A DNA stretch of 64,000 nucleotides from UBA9620 sp965220695 (GCA_965220695.1 OZ244838.1:806001-870000), one strand, 5' to 3'. Counted from the stretch's first letter, positions 53,965 through 62,796 are shown. Made by a program: numbers and translations. The notes: a model not told the origin generated them from the sequence alone.

Positions 53965-54369
53965 TTACCCGGCAGCGTTCCAGTCCTGGTCGATCGGGTC
54001 TGTCAGATTCGTGCCAGGCGAGATCGTCACGGTGTCCTTCAGTGCACCAAAGATGTCCGCGAACGAACCGCTGCGTTCGGTGGTAGACGATCCGCCGCCG
54101 GCATCCGGGGCCGGCGCGTCCGGAACGGCCTTCCGGAATACGAGCGTGCGTTTCTCCATGTCGACTTTCTCGGTTTGGTATCCCGCCGCGAGCCACGCCT
54201 TCGTCATGACCCAGTTGCCGGGGTTGTTGGACCACAGTGCGCGGTGCTTGAAGGCGGCCGGTGGCAGCGGTGCACCGATGATGTGCTCGATTTCGTCGAA
54301 AGTCATGGGCACGCGCGCGCATCCTGAATCACGAAGGTGAAATTCGAGTGGGGCGTATTTGCTGTTCAT
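53965..54369 (-). CDS. DUF7662-like protein with an antitoxin-type tail, partner of VapC
   Basis: A 134-residue protein (ATG 54369). Residues 1-80 resemble DUF7662: MNSKYAPLEFHLRDSGCARV, PMTFDEIEHIIGAPLPPAAF, then SNNPGNWVMTKAWLAAGYQT. After a Gly/Pro/Asp linker the last ~30 residues (FADIFGALKDTVTISPGTNL, then TDPIDQDWNAAG) look like the toxin-binding tail of AbrB/VapB antitoxins. Its place directly upstream of vapC, 7 nt apart, supports an antitoxin role. The combination is unusual to me. Confidence 0.65.
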   Translation of the reverse strand: MNSKYAPLEFHLRDSGCARVPMTFDEIEHIIGAPLPPAAFKHRALWSNNPGNWVMTKAWLAAGYQTEKVDMEKRTLVFRKAVPDAPAPDAGGGSSTTERSGSFADIFGALKDTVTISPGTNLTDPIDQDWNAAG

Positions 54370-54452
54370 GGTGGTGTGTTCCTCAGCGCAGGACGTGACC
54401 TGACTGCGGTTCCGGTCTCGTCCGGCGATCGCATTGGCGCAATATCCGATTA

Positions 54453-54470
54453 GCACACTAAGGTGTGTGC
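54453..54470. promoter_or_regulatory. inverted repeat upstream of the DUF7662-vapC pair, candidate operator
   Basis: A perfect 6-bp inverted repeat, GCACAC, taaggt, GTGTGC, 84 bp upstream of the antitoxin start. Antitoxins usually repress their own promoters through such sites. Position and symmetry are the only evidence. Confidence 0.4.
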
Positions 54471-54523
54471 AAGTAGTTGTCAAGGTGTTTTCCTCGGACG
54501 GCTCCCGTCGTTCGCCAGGAGCC

Positions 54524-54565
54524 GATTCCGTACGACGGGTGCAACGCGGCGTTTGCCACGGGCTG
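54524..54565. repeat. inverted end copy of the MITE-like repeat
   Basis: Read on the minus strand it begins CAGCCCGTGGCAAACGCCGC and continues with GTTGCACCCG, like the copy at 21089. It stops at 54565, just before the surviving part of a toxin gene, whose 5' end it seems to have replaced. Confidence 0.55.
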
Positions 54566-54579
54566 CTAGCGTTGTAAAT

Positions 54580-54828
54580 TTGGTGGCCGAGAATCCCGAG
54601 GCGGGCGTACCGCTCGGTGGCGGTGTCCAGAAGGTTCGAATCGCTCGTCCGGGACGCGGCAAGAGCGGCGGTGCGCGCGTGGTATTTCTGTTTACCGGCG
54701 AGGAATTACCCGTGTTCCTGCTCACCGTCTTCGCCAAGAATGAGAAGGCGAATCTCACCACCAGGGAAACGACGGCGTTGATCGCCGCTGCGAAGGCGCT
54801 GGTCGCAGACTACAGGAGAAACCCGTGA
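54580..54828 (+). pseudogene. HigB/RelE-type toxin lacking its N-terminus
   Basis: The frame reads NLVAENPEAGVPLGGGVQKV, RIARPGRGKSGGARVVFLFT and LPVFLLTVFAKNEKANLTTR, the last ~80 residues of a HigB2-like toxin of ~110. The first ~25 residues are missing because a MITE-like end lies directly upstream. A TTG or GTG at 54580-54585 could start a shortened product. It overlaps the antitoxin gene by 4 nt. Confidence 0.7.
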
Positions 54829-55118
54829 CCAAGGCATTCGAGAAGATCATGGACGGGCTCGACGATGCGCGCGCCTACCTGAATGGCGATCGCTCCGGGT
54901 TCGCCGTGCATGCCATCGAGGTGTCCTATCCCGATGTCGTTGCGATCAGAAGCAGGACCGGACTGTCGCAACCGGCGTTTGCCCGCAGCATCGGCATTCC
55001 GCTCGGTACGCTCAAGAACTGGGAGCAGGGCCGCCGGCGCCCGGAGGGACCGGCGCGCGTGCTGCTGGCGCTGATTGACAAACGGCCGTCGATTGTCCAG
55101 GAAGAGCTGGGCCCCTGA
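54825..55118 (+). CDS. HigA-type XRE antitoxin
   Basis: A 97-residue XRE protein starting at GTG 54825: MTKAFEKIMDGLDDARAYLN, then AIRSRTGLSQPAFARSIGIP and LGTLKNWEQGRRRPEGPARV, the helix-turn-helix. It remains intact although its toxin partner is truncated, as often happens when the antitoxin is kept for protection. Confidence 0.88.
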   Translation: MTKAFEKIMDGLDDARAYLNGDRSGFAVHAIEVSYPDVVAIRSRTGLSQPAFARSIGIPLGTLKNWEQGRRRPEGPARVLLALIDKRPSIVQEELGP

Positions 55119-55222
55119 CTCCGGTCGTGTTGACGCCCGAGAGCGCACCCACCACAGTGCCCGCGCCGTTTCGGCGAACAGCGTTCAGGTCCGGAATCCG
55201 TGCCAGAGCGCCGTCCGGATCG

Positions 55223-55429
55223 TCAGCTTCCCTCGGCCTGCACCTTTTTTCTGAGGTAACGCAAGAGGATCATGTACCCGGCACCCTGGAATCCCGCCTG
55301 CGTGCCGATCCACAGGCCAACGCTACGGTCGTAGAGCAGCACCCAAAGCAGGAACACGCCAAGGACGATGATGGCGACGCCACATAGGAATCGGATGGGC
55401 GCTCTTCGAATCGTGCTGAACGGTTCCAT
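55223..55429 (-). CDS. small two-helix membrane protein
   Basis: A 68-residue protein (ATG 55429), with predicted membrane helices at about residues 12-33 and 38-58 (IRFLCGVAIIVLGVFLLWVL). It ends in a basic segment, YLRKKVQAEGS. I recognise no family. It lies 16 bp beyond the stop of the PQQ-propeller gene and may be co-transcribed with it. Confidence 0.5.
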   Translation of the reverse strand: MEPFSTIRRAPIRFLCGVAIIVLGVFLLWVLLYDRSVGLWIGTQAGFQGAGYMILLRYLRKKVQAEGS

Positions 55430-55445
55430 GGGTCGATGCCGGCAA

Positions 55446-56810
55446 TCATTCGTAGTCCGCGGCGGCCAGCGACGCGCGGATGATCTCCTGGTCGTTGCGG
55501 TGGACGATGTGCCGGTTGGCGTAGGCGGGGTGTGACCAGTTCACGATGCGGTCATAGCGTCTGACGGCGCCCAGGCCGGCGCGGGTCGTCGGTTCGATCA
55601 GCGTCGTGCGGCTGAGTTCTTCGTATCCTTCCGGTGTGAAGCGGGCGATGATCAGGTTGCCTTCGTCGCTGTTCAGGAAGTAGCGGTCGCCCTGGCGGAC
55701 CATGAAGGCGGTGCCCCAGCGGACCACGCCCCACTGGGCGCGGGCCTCGGCGTTCATCTCGACGTTCTCCCAGACGCGCTCGCCGGTGCGGGCGTCGAGG
55801 CCGCGGATCTCGCCGTTGACGCCCAGGCCGTAGAAATGATCGCCGATGATGATCGGGCTGCCGATCGTCGTGTGCAGGCCCTCCGGGCGGTCCGGGCTGC
55901 GGCTCTGTCCCTGCCAGAGCATCGCGGCGGCCGGCCGGTCCGGGTTGAGCCGCATCATGGTCGAACCGTTGTAGAGCTGTGAGACCAGCAGATAGTCGCC
56001 GCCCTTGACCGGCGTGGCGATCGCCATCCCGGCGCCCGCCGCCACCGGCTGCTCCCAGTACGGCGCGCCGCTGACCGGATCCAGGGAAACCAGCGCCGAG
56101 GCATGCCACACGATCAACTGCCGGACCCCGCCCGCTTCGTAGATCACCGGCTGGCTGTAGCCGATCTCGCCGGTCACCGCGCCGGAGCGCCAGCGTTCCG
56201 CGCCGGTCAGCTTGTCGAACGCGACCACCATGCCGTCCGGTTCCGCCCCGACCACCGCGATCAGCCGGTCACCGTCCACGAGCGGCGCGCTGCTCACGCC
56301 CCAGGTGGGGATGGCCGTGCCGTAGTCGGCGGCGAAGTCGGTCTCCCAGCGGACGGCGCCGGTCTCGACGTCCAGGCACAACAGCCGCCCGGTAGCGCCC
56401 AGCACGTAGACCCGGTCGCCGTCGACGGTCGGCGTCGCGCGCGGTCCGATGGCGTAGGTGGCCATCAGCATGCGGTAGCTGGTGCGCCACTCGCGGCTCC
56501 AGAGGATCTCGCCGGTGGCCTCGTCGAGCGCCAGCACGCGTTCCACGCCGTCGGCGGTGCGTGACCCGTCGTCTTCCCGCCAGTCGGTGACGAACACCCG
56601 CCCGCCGGCGACGGCCGGGCCCGCGTAGCCGCCGTGAATCGGCACCCGCCAGGTGATGCGCAGCTCGGCGGGCAGCGTGTCGACGATGCCGGTTTCGTCC
56701 CAGAGCGCCAGGCGGTCGGGGCCGCGCCACTGCGGCCAGTCGCTGGCGGTGAGGACTGCGCCCAGCACTCCTGTGAGACAGATGGACATCGCGGCGTGTC
56801 GTACTGACAT
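55446..56810 (-). CDS. exported PQQ-like beta-propeller protein
   Basis: A 454-residue protein starting at ATG 56810 (GGAG 6 nt upstream; ATG 56834 is an alternative). A signal peptide (MSICLTGVLGAVLTASD) precedes SDWPQWRGPDRLALWDETG, the standard N-terminus of this group. Blades repeat motifs such as TPTVDGDRVYVLGATGRLLC, LDVETGAVRWETDF, YSQPVIYEAGGVRQLIVWHA and GAGMAIATPVKGGDYLL. Periplasmic, function unknown. A near-identical internal segment appears at 49684-50050. Confidence 0.85.
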   Translation of the reverse strand: MSVRHAAMSICLTGVLGAVLTASDWPQWRGPDRLALWDETGIVDTLPAELRITWRVPIHGGYAGPAVAGGRVFVTDWREDDGSRTADGVERVLALDEATGEILWSREWRTSYRMLMATYAIGPRATPTVDGDRVYVLGATGRLLCLDVETGAVRWETDFAADYGTAIPTWGVSSAPLVDGDRLIAVVGAEPDGMVVAFDKLTGAERWRSGAVTGEIGYSQPVIYEAGGVRQLIVWHASALVSLDPVSGAPYWEQPVAAGAGMAIATPVKGGDYLLVSQLYNGSTMMRLNPDRPAAAMLWQGQSRSPDRPEGLHTTIGSPIIIGDHFYGLGVNGEIRGLDARTGERVWENVEMNAEARAQWGVVRWGTAFMVRQGDRYFLNSDEGNLIIARFTPEGYEELSRTTLIEPTTRAGLGAVRRYDRIVNWSHPAYANRHIVHRNDQEIIRASLAAADYE

Positions 56811-56863
56811 CGAATGCTCCGTGAAAGGGGGCATGCTCTTATGAGCGGGTATGGTAAGACGTT

Positions 56864-57964
56864 GTGTCCCCCGTGGGGAAGCGCCGCCTCCGCCGCAGGG
56901 TAGACCATATCGCGAAGGGCTTGTCGTTGACCGACGAATCGCCGTCCCCGCCGTCCGCCCGGTTCAGCGCCTGGGAGCGTCGTACGCGGCGTTGGGCGCT
57001 GACCCTCGCCGCGCTGGTCCTCGGTATCTCACTGCTGCTCGCGCTGGTTCTGATTCGCTCGGGCCGCCCGGCCGGCACCACGCTGGTCCTGGCCCTGGCG
57101 CCCGCCTGCGGAGCCTACGTGTGGCAGACCGCGCGCATCCGACGCCGGCACGCCATACTGCGCGAGCCGTTTCCCCCCGCCTGGGAAACGGTGCTGCAGC
57201 GCGACGTGGTGTTCTTCCGCGCGCTCGACCCGCAGGCGCGGCAGCGGTTTCGACGCGATCTGCAGGTCTTCCTGGGTGAGACCCGCATCACGGGCGTGAA
57301 GGCGCCCATCGACACGACGACGCGTGTATTGGCGGCGGCGAGCGCCGTCATCCCGATCTTCGGGTTCCCCGAGTGGGAGTGGGATCAGATCAACGAAGTG
57401 CTGGTGTATCCGACGCGGTTCGACGATGCGTTCGAATTCGGGGACCGGCGGGATCACAACATTCTCGGGATGGTGGGCACCGGGAGCCTCAACCGGTTGA
57501 TGATTCTGTCGAAGCCGGATCTGATCAACGGCTTCAGGAACGCCGCCGACAAGCGGAACGTGGGCATCCACGAGTTCGCGCATCTCGTGGACAAGACGGA
57601 CGGCGTGATCGACGGGGTGCCCGGGGTGGGTCTCGGGCGCGAGGCGATCGGCCCCTGGATCGATCTGGTGCGCAGGAAGATGGCGGAGATCGAGGCCGGG
57701 CGGTCAGACATCAACCGCTATGCGCTGACCAACGAGGCGGAGTTCTTTGCCGTGACCGCGGAGTATTTCTTCGAGCGCCCCGGGGTGATGCAGCGCAAGC
57801 ACCCGGAGCTCTACGCCGCGCTCGAGACTATCTTCAATCAGGATCTGCGTGCGCGGGTGGGGGCGTTTCGGCGTGAGTTGACGCGAGGTCGTCCGACGTT
57901 CGGGCGCAATTCACCCTGCCCGTGCGGCAGCGGCCGCAAGTTCAAGAAGTGCTGTCTGCAGTAG
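56864..57964 (+). CDS. MtfA-type M90 zinc metallopeptidase with SEC-C tail
   Basis: Up to 366 residues (GTG 56864; TTG 56927 would give 345). One membrane helix at residues ~45-65 anchors it. The peptidase domain has VLVYPTRFDDAFEF, the zinc motif VGIHEFAHLVDKTDGV near residue 230 and NEAEFFAVTAEYFFERPGVM with the third ligand. MtfA regulates the glucose PTS regulator Mlc in E. coli. The C-terminus adds a SEC-C zinc motif (NSPCPCGSGRKFKKCC), rare on MtfA in my experience, plus an N-terminal membrane anchor. Confidence 0.87.
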   Translation: MSPVGKRRLRRRVDHIAKGLSLTDESPSPPSARFSAWERRTRRWALTLAALVLGISLLLALVLIRSGRPAGTTLVLALAPACGAYVWQTARIRRRHAILREPFPPAWETVLQRDVVFFRALDPQARQRFRRDLQVFLGETRITGVKAPIDTTTRVLAAASAVIPIFGFPEWEWDQINEVLVYPTRFDDAFEFGDRRDHNILGMVGTGSLNRLMILSKPDLINGFRNAADKRNVGIHEFAHLVDKTDGVIDGVPGVGLGREAIGPWIDLVRRKMAEIEAGRSDINRYALTNEAEFFAVTAEYFFERPGVMQRKHPELYAALETIFNQDLRARVGAFRRELTRGRPTFGRNSPCPCGSGRKFKKCCLQ

Positions 57965-58071
57965 CAGCGGCCATCACCGGCTGCACCGCTCGGCGCCGGG
58001 CGTCTCGCGCCGCCTATGGGCGATTGCAACCGGGCATTCCGCAGAGGTTGCTATGATGTCCAGCAAGTCCG

Positions 58072-58962
58072 ATGTCCCGTTCATGCCCGTGGCGACGGGC
58101 CCGCGTGGTCTGGACGCGGCTGCTGGTGGGGGCCGCCGTGGCGATCCTGGTGGCGCCGGTCGCGGCGCAGCCGCTGCACCTCGTGCATGTCGAGTCGGGG
58201 CGCCTGACGGTCGCCGCGCACGAGGCGCCGCTGCGCCCGCTGCTGGAGGAGATCGCGCGAGAAAGCGGTGTGGCGCTGGACGGCGTGGAGACGCTGACCG
58301 GCACGGTGACGGTGCGGTTCCGCCTGCACACCTGGGAGCGCGCGTTGCCGCTCCTGCTGGGCGACCGGGACTACACGCTGTCGTGGGCGCCGCGCCGTCT
58401 GCCTGACGGCGGTGTCGAGGTGACGCCCACCAGGCTCCGGATCTTCGAAGCGCCTCCTCCGGCGGCGCCCGCGAGGTTGCGCCCGCCCCGCGCTGCCGTC
58501 CCTCGATTGCCAGACAGTGCCGCCAGCGAACCGGCGCAGGTCATCGACGCGCTGAGTCCCGGCGCGGACCCGGACGCCGTCCGCCGCGCCGGACGGGCGG
58601 CGCTGCGCGACAGGGACCGGGGCGTGCGGTCCGCGGCGATCGAACGACTGGTCCGGATGGGCGGCGACGTCGCAGTCGAGACGCTGGAGCTGGCCCTCCG
58701 CGACCCCGACCGCGGTATCCGCGAAGAGGCGGTGACGGCGCTGAAGCGGATCGGCGGCGACCGTGCCGCGCGCGGTCTGACGGCAGCCATCCACGACCGC
58801 GCCGCAGGCATCCGGCTGCGGGCGGTCGACGCGCTCGCCGCCATCGGCGGGCCGGTGGCGGCGCAGTTGCTCGAGTACGTCGGGGCGGTCGACCGGGATG
58901 CGACCGTGCGCGCGGCGGCCAGCGAGCGGCTCGCCGGCCAGTCTGCGCCTGGAGGCCGCTGA
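58072..58962 (+). CDS. exported HEAT-repeat protein
   Basis: A 296-residue protein with a signal peptide (RLLVGAAVAILVAPVAAQ). Residues 40-110 resemble the secretin/TonB short N-terminal domain (LRPLLEEIARESGVALDGVE, then LTGTVTVRFRLHTWERAL). From residue ~160 four HEAT-like repeats follow (RDRGVRSAAIERLVRMGGDV, RDPDRGIREEAVTALKRIGG). It is likely a periplasmic protein-protein interaction scaffold. Transcribed upstream of the 59-kb gene, about 98 bp away. Confidence 0.75.
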   Translation: MSRSCPWRRARVVWTRLLVGAAVAILVAPVAAQPLHLVHVESGRLTVAAHEAPLRPLLEEIARESGVALDGVETLTGTVTVRFRLHTWERALPLLLGDRDYTLSWAPRRLPDGGVEVTPTRLRIFEAPPPAAPARLRPPRAAVPRLPDSAASEPAQVIDALSPGADPDAVRRAGRAALRDRDRGVRSAAIERLVRMGGDVAVETLELALRDPDRGIREEAVTALKRIGGDRAARGLTAAIHDRAAGIRLRAVDALAAIGGPVAAQLLEYVGAVDRDATVRAAASERLAGQSAPGGR

Positions 58963-59060
58963 GGTGGTCTGCTCGGTCAGCGGCCCACCCGGTCGCCGGT
59001 ATGCTGTTCCGCCGGCCACGCAGGATCACCGGTCGTGCGGACGGATGACGCGGTAACGGT

Positions 59061-59648
59061 ATGCGAGCTCAGTGGTATGGCGACGTCCGGGACGTGGTGA
59101 AGTGGAGCGCGCTCATCCACCTGGCGCGGCGCGAGTCGACGCCGGCGATCCTGCACGTCGCGATGTGTCGTCCGGACGAGGCGCCGCCGGCGCTGGCGAC
59201 CGCGTACGGCCATGTCCCGTTGCCGGAGGACGTGTTGCGGCATTTCTGGAACCTCGACAACCTGCGCCGGCTGTCCGAGTCGACGGGGATCGCCATCGAC
59301 ATCCATGACGAGCCGTTCACGCACCGCGCCGCCTACTTCGGCGGCGTCTGCCGGCGTATTCAGAACCTGGACACGCCGGCGGTGGTGTTTCTGGATCCGG
59401 ATATCGGCCTCGAGCCCGAGACCCCGGGACCGGCGGTCGTGACCTCGGCCGAGGTCGCGTTGCTGTTCGATGCGCTGCGGCCGGGCGACATCCTGATCTG
59501 CTACCAGCACGCCCGGCGGCAGAAGGGCTGGCGCGGCCGTGCGCGCCGCGCCTTCGCCAACGCGCCGGGGCTGCCCTCGTTCGACGTCGAGGTGCTGGAA
59601 TCCAGGCTGGCGAGCGACGTGCTGCTGCTGGCGGCAAAGAAGCCCTGA
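59061..59648 (+). CDS. conserved hypothetical soluble protein
   Basis: A 195-residue protein without a signal peptide. MRAQWYGDVRDVVKWSALIH opens it and TPAVVFLDPDIGLEPETPGP with LLFDALRPGDILICYQHARR suggests an alpha/beta fold with a conserved DPDIGLEP loop. I recall uncharacterised bacterial and phage-linked proteins with this YGD...VKW...DPD layout but no function. Its stop overlaps the next ATG by 1 nt (TGATG). Confidence 0.6.
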   Translation: MRAQWYGDVRDVVKWSALIHLARRESTPAILHVAMCRPDEAPPALATAYGHVPLPEDVLRHFWNLDNLRRLSESTGIAIDIHDEPFTHRAAYFGGVCRRIQNLDTPAVVFLDPDIGLEPETPGPAVVTSAEVALLFDALRPGDILICYQHARRQKGWRGRARRAFANAPGLPSFDVEVLESRLASDVLLLAAKKP

Positions 59649-60763
59649 TGGTCACGCAGCCCGTCGCGCATCGATCACGCCGTCTCGCCTTGATCATCGG
59701 TCTGTGGCTCGCGGCGTCCGCCGCGCACGCGGGGCAGAGCGATTTCTGGTTCACGGACGAGCTGGACGCCTACCGGGCGATGGTGGAGGACTACCGCGCC
59801 CAGTCGGTGGACGAGGTGTACGACCGGGTGCTGGCCTTCGAGCCTCGCTTCGTGCATCGCCTGATCGATCGGGTCCGCGGCCCGGACATGCGGCTCACCG
59901 GCACCGATGCCGATCCGGCGCTGAACGAGCAGTTGTTCCGGTCGGCGGCCACGCTGCACATCGACATCGCGGAGCGGCTGTGGTGGCGCGGGCTCGAGAG
60001 CGCCGCCACCGATCACATCGAAGTCGCGGTCCGCTGGATCGAATTGAACGCGAGGCGGCCCGAGCCGCCCGCGTCGTTCCGGCGGCGGTGGTATCTGGGG
60101 GTGACCCTGCTGGCGTTCGAGCGCGGCGGCTGGCAGGCCGGGCTGGCGTTCGCGGCGCTGGCCTGCGACGCGCTGCCGGACGACGTACCGGTGCTGACCG
60201 CCGCCGCCTGGATGAACGAAGAACTGGCGCTGACGCCGTTCAACGTCGGCGTAAGCGGGGAGTCCGGTCTGCGCCGGCGGCAGGAGGCGCAACGTACGCT
60301 CCTCGAGGCGGCGGCCGATCTGGCCGGCAGGGCGCTGGCGGTCGCGCCGCTGGCGGGCGAGGCGGCGCTGCGGCTGGCGCGGGTCGAGCTGCTGCTTGGC
60401 CGCACCGGCGACGCGCGGGGGCGATTGCAGGGATTGATCGGCCGCCCCGATCTACCGCGCCCGCACGCGTATCTGGCCCGGCTCCTGCTTGGGCGGACAT
60501 ACGTGCGGACCGGTGACGCGGTGACCGCCGAGCGCCTGCTGCGAGAGGCGAGTGCGCTGTTGCCGGACGGCCAGGCGGCCCGTGTGGCGCTGAGCCGGCT
60601 GCTCGACACGCTGGGTGATCGACGTGCGGCGGCGGTCGTGCTCGATCCCGTCCTCAGGGCCGGTGTGCCAGGGGGCGCGGCCGACCCCTGGGTGGCCTAC
60701 CGGCTGGGGACGAACCCGGGCCCGGCGCTGCGGGAGGCGCTGCGGCGCGAGGTGCGCCCATGA
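59648..60763 (+). CDS. exported TPR-like protein
   Basis: A 371-residue protein with a signal peptide (LALIIGLWLAASAAHAGQ). The rest is helical, with TPR-like repeats in the C-terminal half (AGRALAVAPLAGEAALRLAR, YVRTGDAVTAERLLREASAL, LLDTLGDRRAAAVVLDPVLR). It overlaps its neighbours by 1 and 4 nt, forming a three-gene unit with the DPD protein and the VWFA protein. Confidence 0.75.
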   Translation: MVTQPVAHRSRRLALIIGLWLAASAAHAGQSDFWFTDELDAYRAMVEDYRAQSVDEVYDRVLAFEPRFVHRLIDRVRGPDMRLTGTDADPALNEQLFRSAATLHIDIAERLWWRGLESAATDHIEVAVRWIELNARRPEPPASFRRRWYLGVTLLAFERGGWQAGLAFAALACDALPDDVPVLTAAAWMNEELALTPFNVGVSGESGLRRRQEAQRTLLEAAADLAGRALAVAPLAGEAALRLARVELLLGRTGDARGRLQGLIGRPDLPRPHAYLARLLLGRTYVRTGDAVTAERLLREASALLPDGQAARVALSRLLDTLGDRRAAAVVLDPVLRAGVPGGAADPWVAYRLGTNPGPALREALRREVRP

Positions 60764-61686
60764 CGCGTTGCGCCGGCGGTTGCGCGCTGCTGGCGTGCCT
60801 GTTCGCCGGCGCCGGCGACGCGGCGTACGCCCAGACGTTCCGAGGCGGCGTCGACGCGGTCGCGGTGGACGTGCTCGTCAGCCTGCGGGGCCGTCCGGTC
60901 AGCGGTCTGACCGCGAGCGATTTCACCCTCAGGGACAACGACGTCCCGCAACAGATCGAGGCGCTGCTGGTCGAGGACCTGCCGATCACGCTGCTGCTGG
61001 TGCTCGACACGAGCGGGAGCGTCGCCGGTGCGCCGCTGGCGCAGTTGCGGGCGGCGGCCGAGGCGGCGGCGACGACGCTGCGCGCCGACGACCGCGTCGG
61101 TCTGGTCACCTTTTCCGACAAGCTGCGGATGGTCGTCGAGCCGCCGGCGCCGGTCAGCGACCTGCCCGCTGCCTTGCGGCGGGTCGGCGCCGGCGGCGCC
61201 ACCGCGCTCTACGACGCGGCGTTCGCGGCGCTCCTGCTGCGCGAGCAGACCGTGGGGCGCGTGCTGATGCTGGTCTTCAGCGACGGCGACGACACCGCGA
61301 GTTGGCTCGACCCTCGCGACGTGCTCGCCACCGCCCAACGCAGCGACGTGGTGGTCTACGGGGTGACGCTCGACCGGGCCCGCGGTGACGGATGGGCCGA
61401 CGGCCCGACCGCCGGGTTCATCCGCCGCTGGTTTCCGGCCGCGCCGTATCTGCTGAGCCGGCACTTTCTGCCGCGTCTCGCGGAGGATACCGGCGGGTCG
61501 GTGTTCGTCGCCAACGAGATCGGCCGTCTGCGCGAGGCGTTCTCGCGGGTCGTCAGCGAGTTTCGAAGCCGATATCTGTTGACCTATTCGCCACAAGGCG
61601 TGGAGGCCGGCGGATGGCACGACCTGGAGGTCTCGGTCGGCGGGTGGGGACGCCGGGTGCAAGCACGCCGCGGCTATATGCGCTAG
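60760..61686 (+). CDS. exported VWFA-related Acidobacterial protein
   Basis: A 308-residue protein with a signal peptide (cut near AYAQ). The sequence VAVDVLVSLRGRPVSGLTAS then DFTLRDNDVPQQIEA is the hallmark of the VWFA-related Acidobacterial domain; LLVLDTSGSVAG is the MIDAS motif and VFSDGDDTASWLDP holds the fourth ligand. The C-terminus (FRSRYLLTYSPQGVEAGGWH, VQARRGY) is typical too. Function unknown, probably metal-dependent binding. It overlaps the TPR gene by 4 nt. This family is a good taxonomic marker for Acidobacteriota. Confidence 0.92.
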   Translation: MTRCAGGCALLACLFAGAGDAAYAQTFRGGVDAVAVDVLVSLRGRPVSGLTASDFTLRDNDVPQQIEALLVEDLPITLLLVLDTSGSVAGAPLAQLRAAAEAAATTLRADDRVGLVTFSDKLRMVVEPPAPVSDLPAALRRVGAGGATALYDAAFAALLLREQTVGRVLMLVFSDGDDTASWLDPRDVLATAQRSDVVVYGVTLDRARGDGWADGPTAGFIRRWFPAAPYLLSRHFLPRLAEDTGGSVFVANEIGRLREAFSRVVSEFRSRYLLTYSPQGVEAGGWHDLEVSVGGWGRRVQARRGYMR

Positions 61687-61784
61687 CGCCGGCCGTCGAA
61701 CAGCGATTCGGCCGGATTATCGCGGCGCGAGCATCTCGCCGCGGCCGGGCGCCCGTGCCGCCGCCGTCTCCGGAAATCGGTCGA

Positions 61785-62453
61785 TCACAGCTCGAGCCGG
61801 TCGTTGAAGACCATCTCCTCGAGCTTGAACTTGCGCTTGATCGTCGTCTCCCCGACCTTCGCAACGAACTCGACCTCGTCGTCTTCCAGCACGATCGGGT
61901 CGTCCTTGGGGAAGACGTAGACGAGCGAGAGGCTCCGCCCCTCCCGCTGTGGACCGGCCTGGACCGGCAGGATCGGCGGCTTCCCGTTCCGCTCCAACCG
62001 TGCTTCGGCTCCCAGTTCCCCCGATGACAGTCCGGCAAACTGGCCAGGAATGCCGGTGACGAACACGTAGTACCCGGGTGGCGGCTGGTTGAGCACATCG
62101 AGCACCCCTTCCGGGACGGTGGCTCCACGTTCAATCTGCGCCCGAACCTGCGCCTGTCTCACCGGCAGCGCGCTTTGCCAGCGGACAACGAGTCTGGACT
62201 GGCCAGCGCCGCCAAACCCTCCGCCTCCGCCGCCCGCACCACCTCCGGCGGCAACGCCCCCACGCGCCCCTTCCCTGGGGGGACGCGGAAACACGACGGT
62301 GATCCGTTTCGCCCAGGGCGAGTTGGACATCATCTTCTCGACGTCCCCGTCGGACCAGTCGTTGAACGCCGTCTCCTCCCAGAATTCAGCGGCGGCCACC
62401 GCGGCGCACGCCAGCAGGCAGACAACTGAGATCGCCAAGCATTTCCGGGCCAC
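61785..62453 (-). CDS. secreted Acidobacteria-type hypothetical protein
   Basis: A 222-residue protein starting at GTG 62453 behind AAGGAAGG. After a signal peptide (LAISVVCLLACAAVAAAEFW) comes FNDWSDGDVEKMMSNSPWAK, a motif of a large exported family in Acidobacteria. A glycine-rich stretch (residues ~60-75) and a beta-rich C-terminus follow (VYVFPKDDPIVLEDDEVEFV). Function unknown. The 343 bp beyond its start, up to 62796, hold no gene I can support. Confidence 0.7.
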   Translation of the reverse strand: MARKCLAISVVCLLACAAVAAAEFWEETAFNDWSDGDVEKMMSNSPWAKRITVVFPRPPREGARGGVAAGGGAGGGGGGFGGAGQSRLVVRWQSALPVRQAQVRAQIERGATVPEGVLDVLNQPPPGYYVFVTGIPGQFAGLSSGELGAEARLERNGKPPILPVQAGPQREGRSLSLVYVFPKDDPIVLEDDEVEFVAKVGETTIKRKFKLEEMVFNDRLEL

Positions 62454-62796
62454 TCTGCACCTTCCTTTGCACGGGGTCAGCTGCACGGGATCAGCGAATG
62501 CGCATGAGGTTAATCTAACACCCTTCGGCCACCGGGTGCAGTGCCAGGCCGTCCACCGCGGTGAAACAGCACCCCGTCGTTCATCCCGCGGATCCCGTAC
62601 CCCAACGCCCTGCAGGCGCTGCGGCGCCGACGGAGGAAGTCATGACGCAGGCAAAGTGTCCAGCCGGGCGGGACGCGGCACACGGCGATGAACCTCCCGG
62701 TCGTCCTGGTGCCTACCGACCGCGATCGTCGGTTCTGGTACACTGAACCGCCCTGGATGCAAGGAATCGCGTGGTGCACATCTGACAGGTGCTGCA

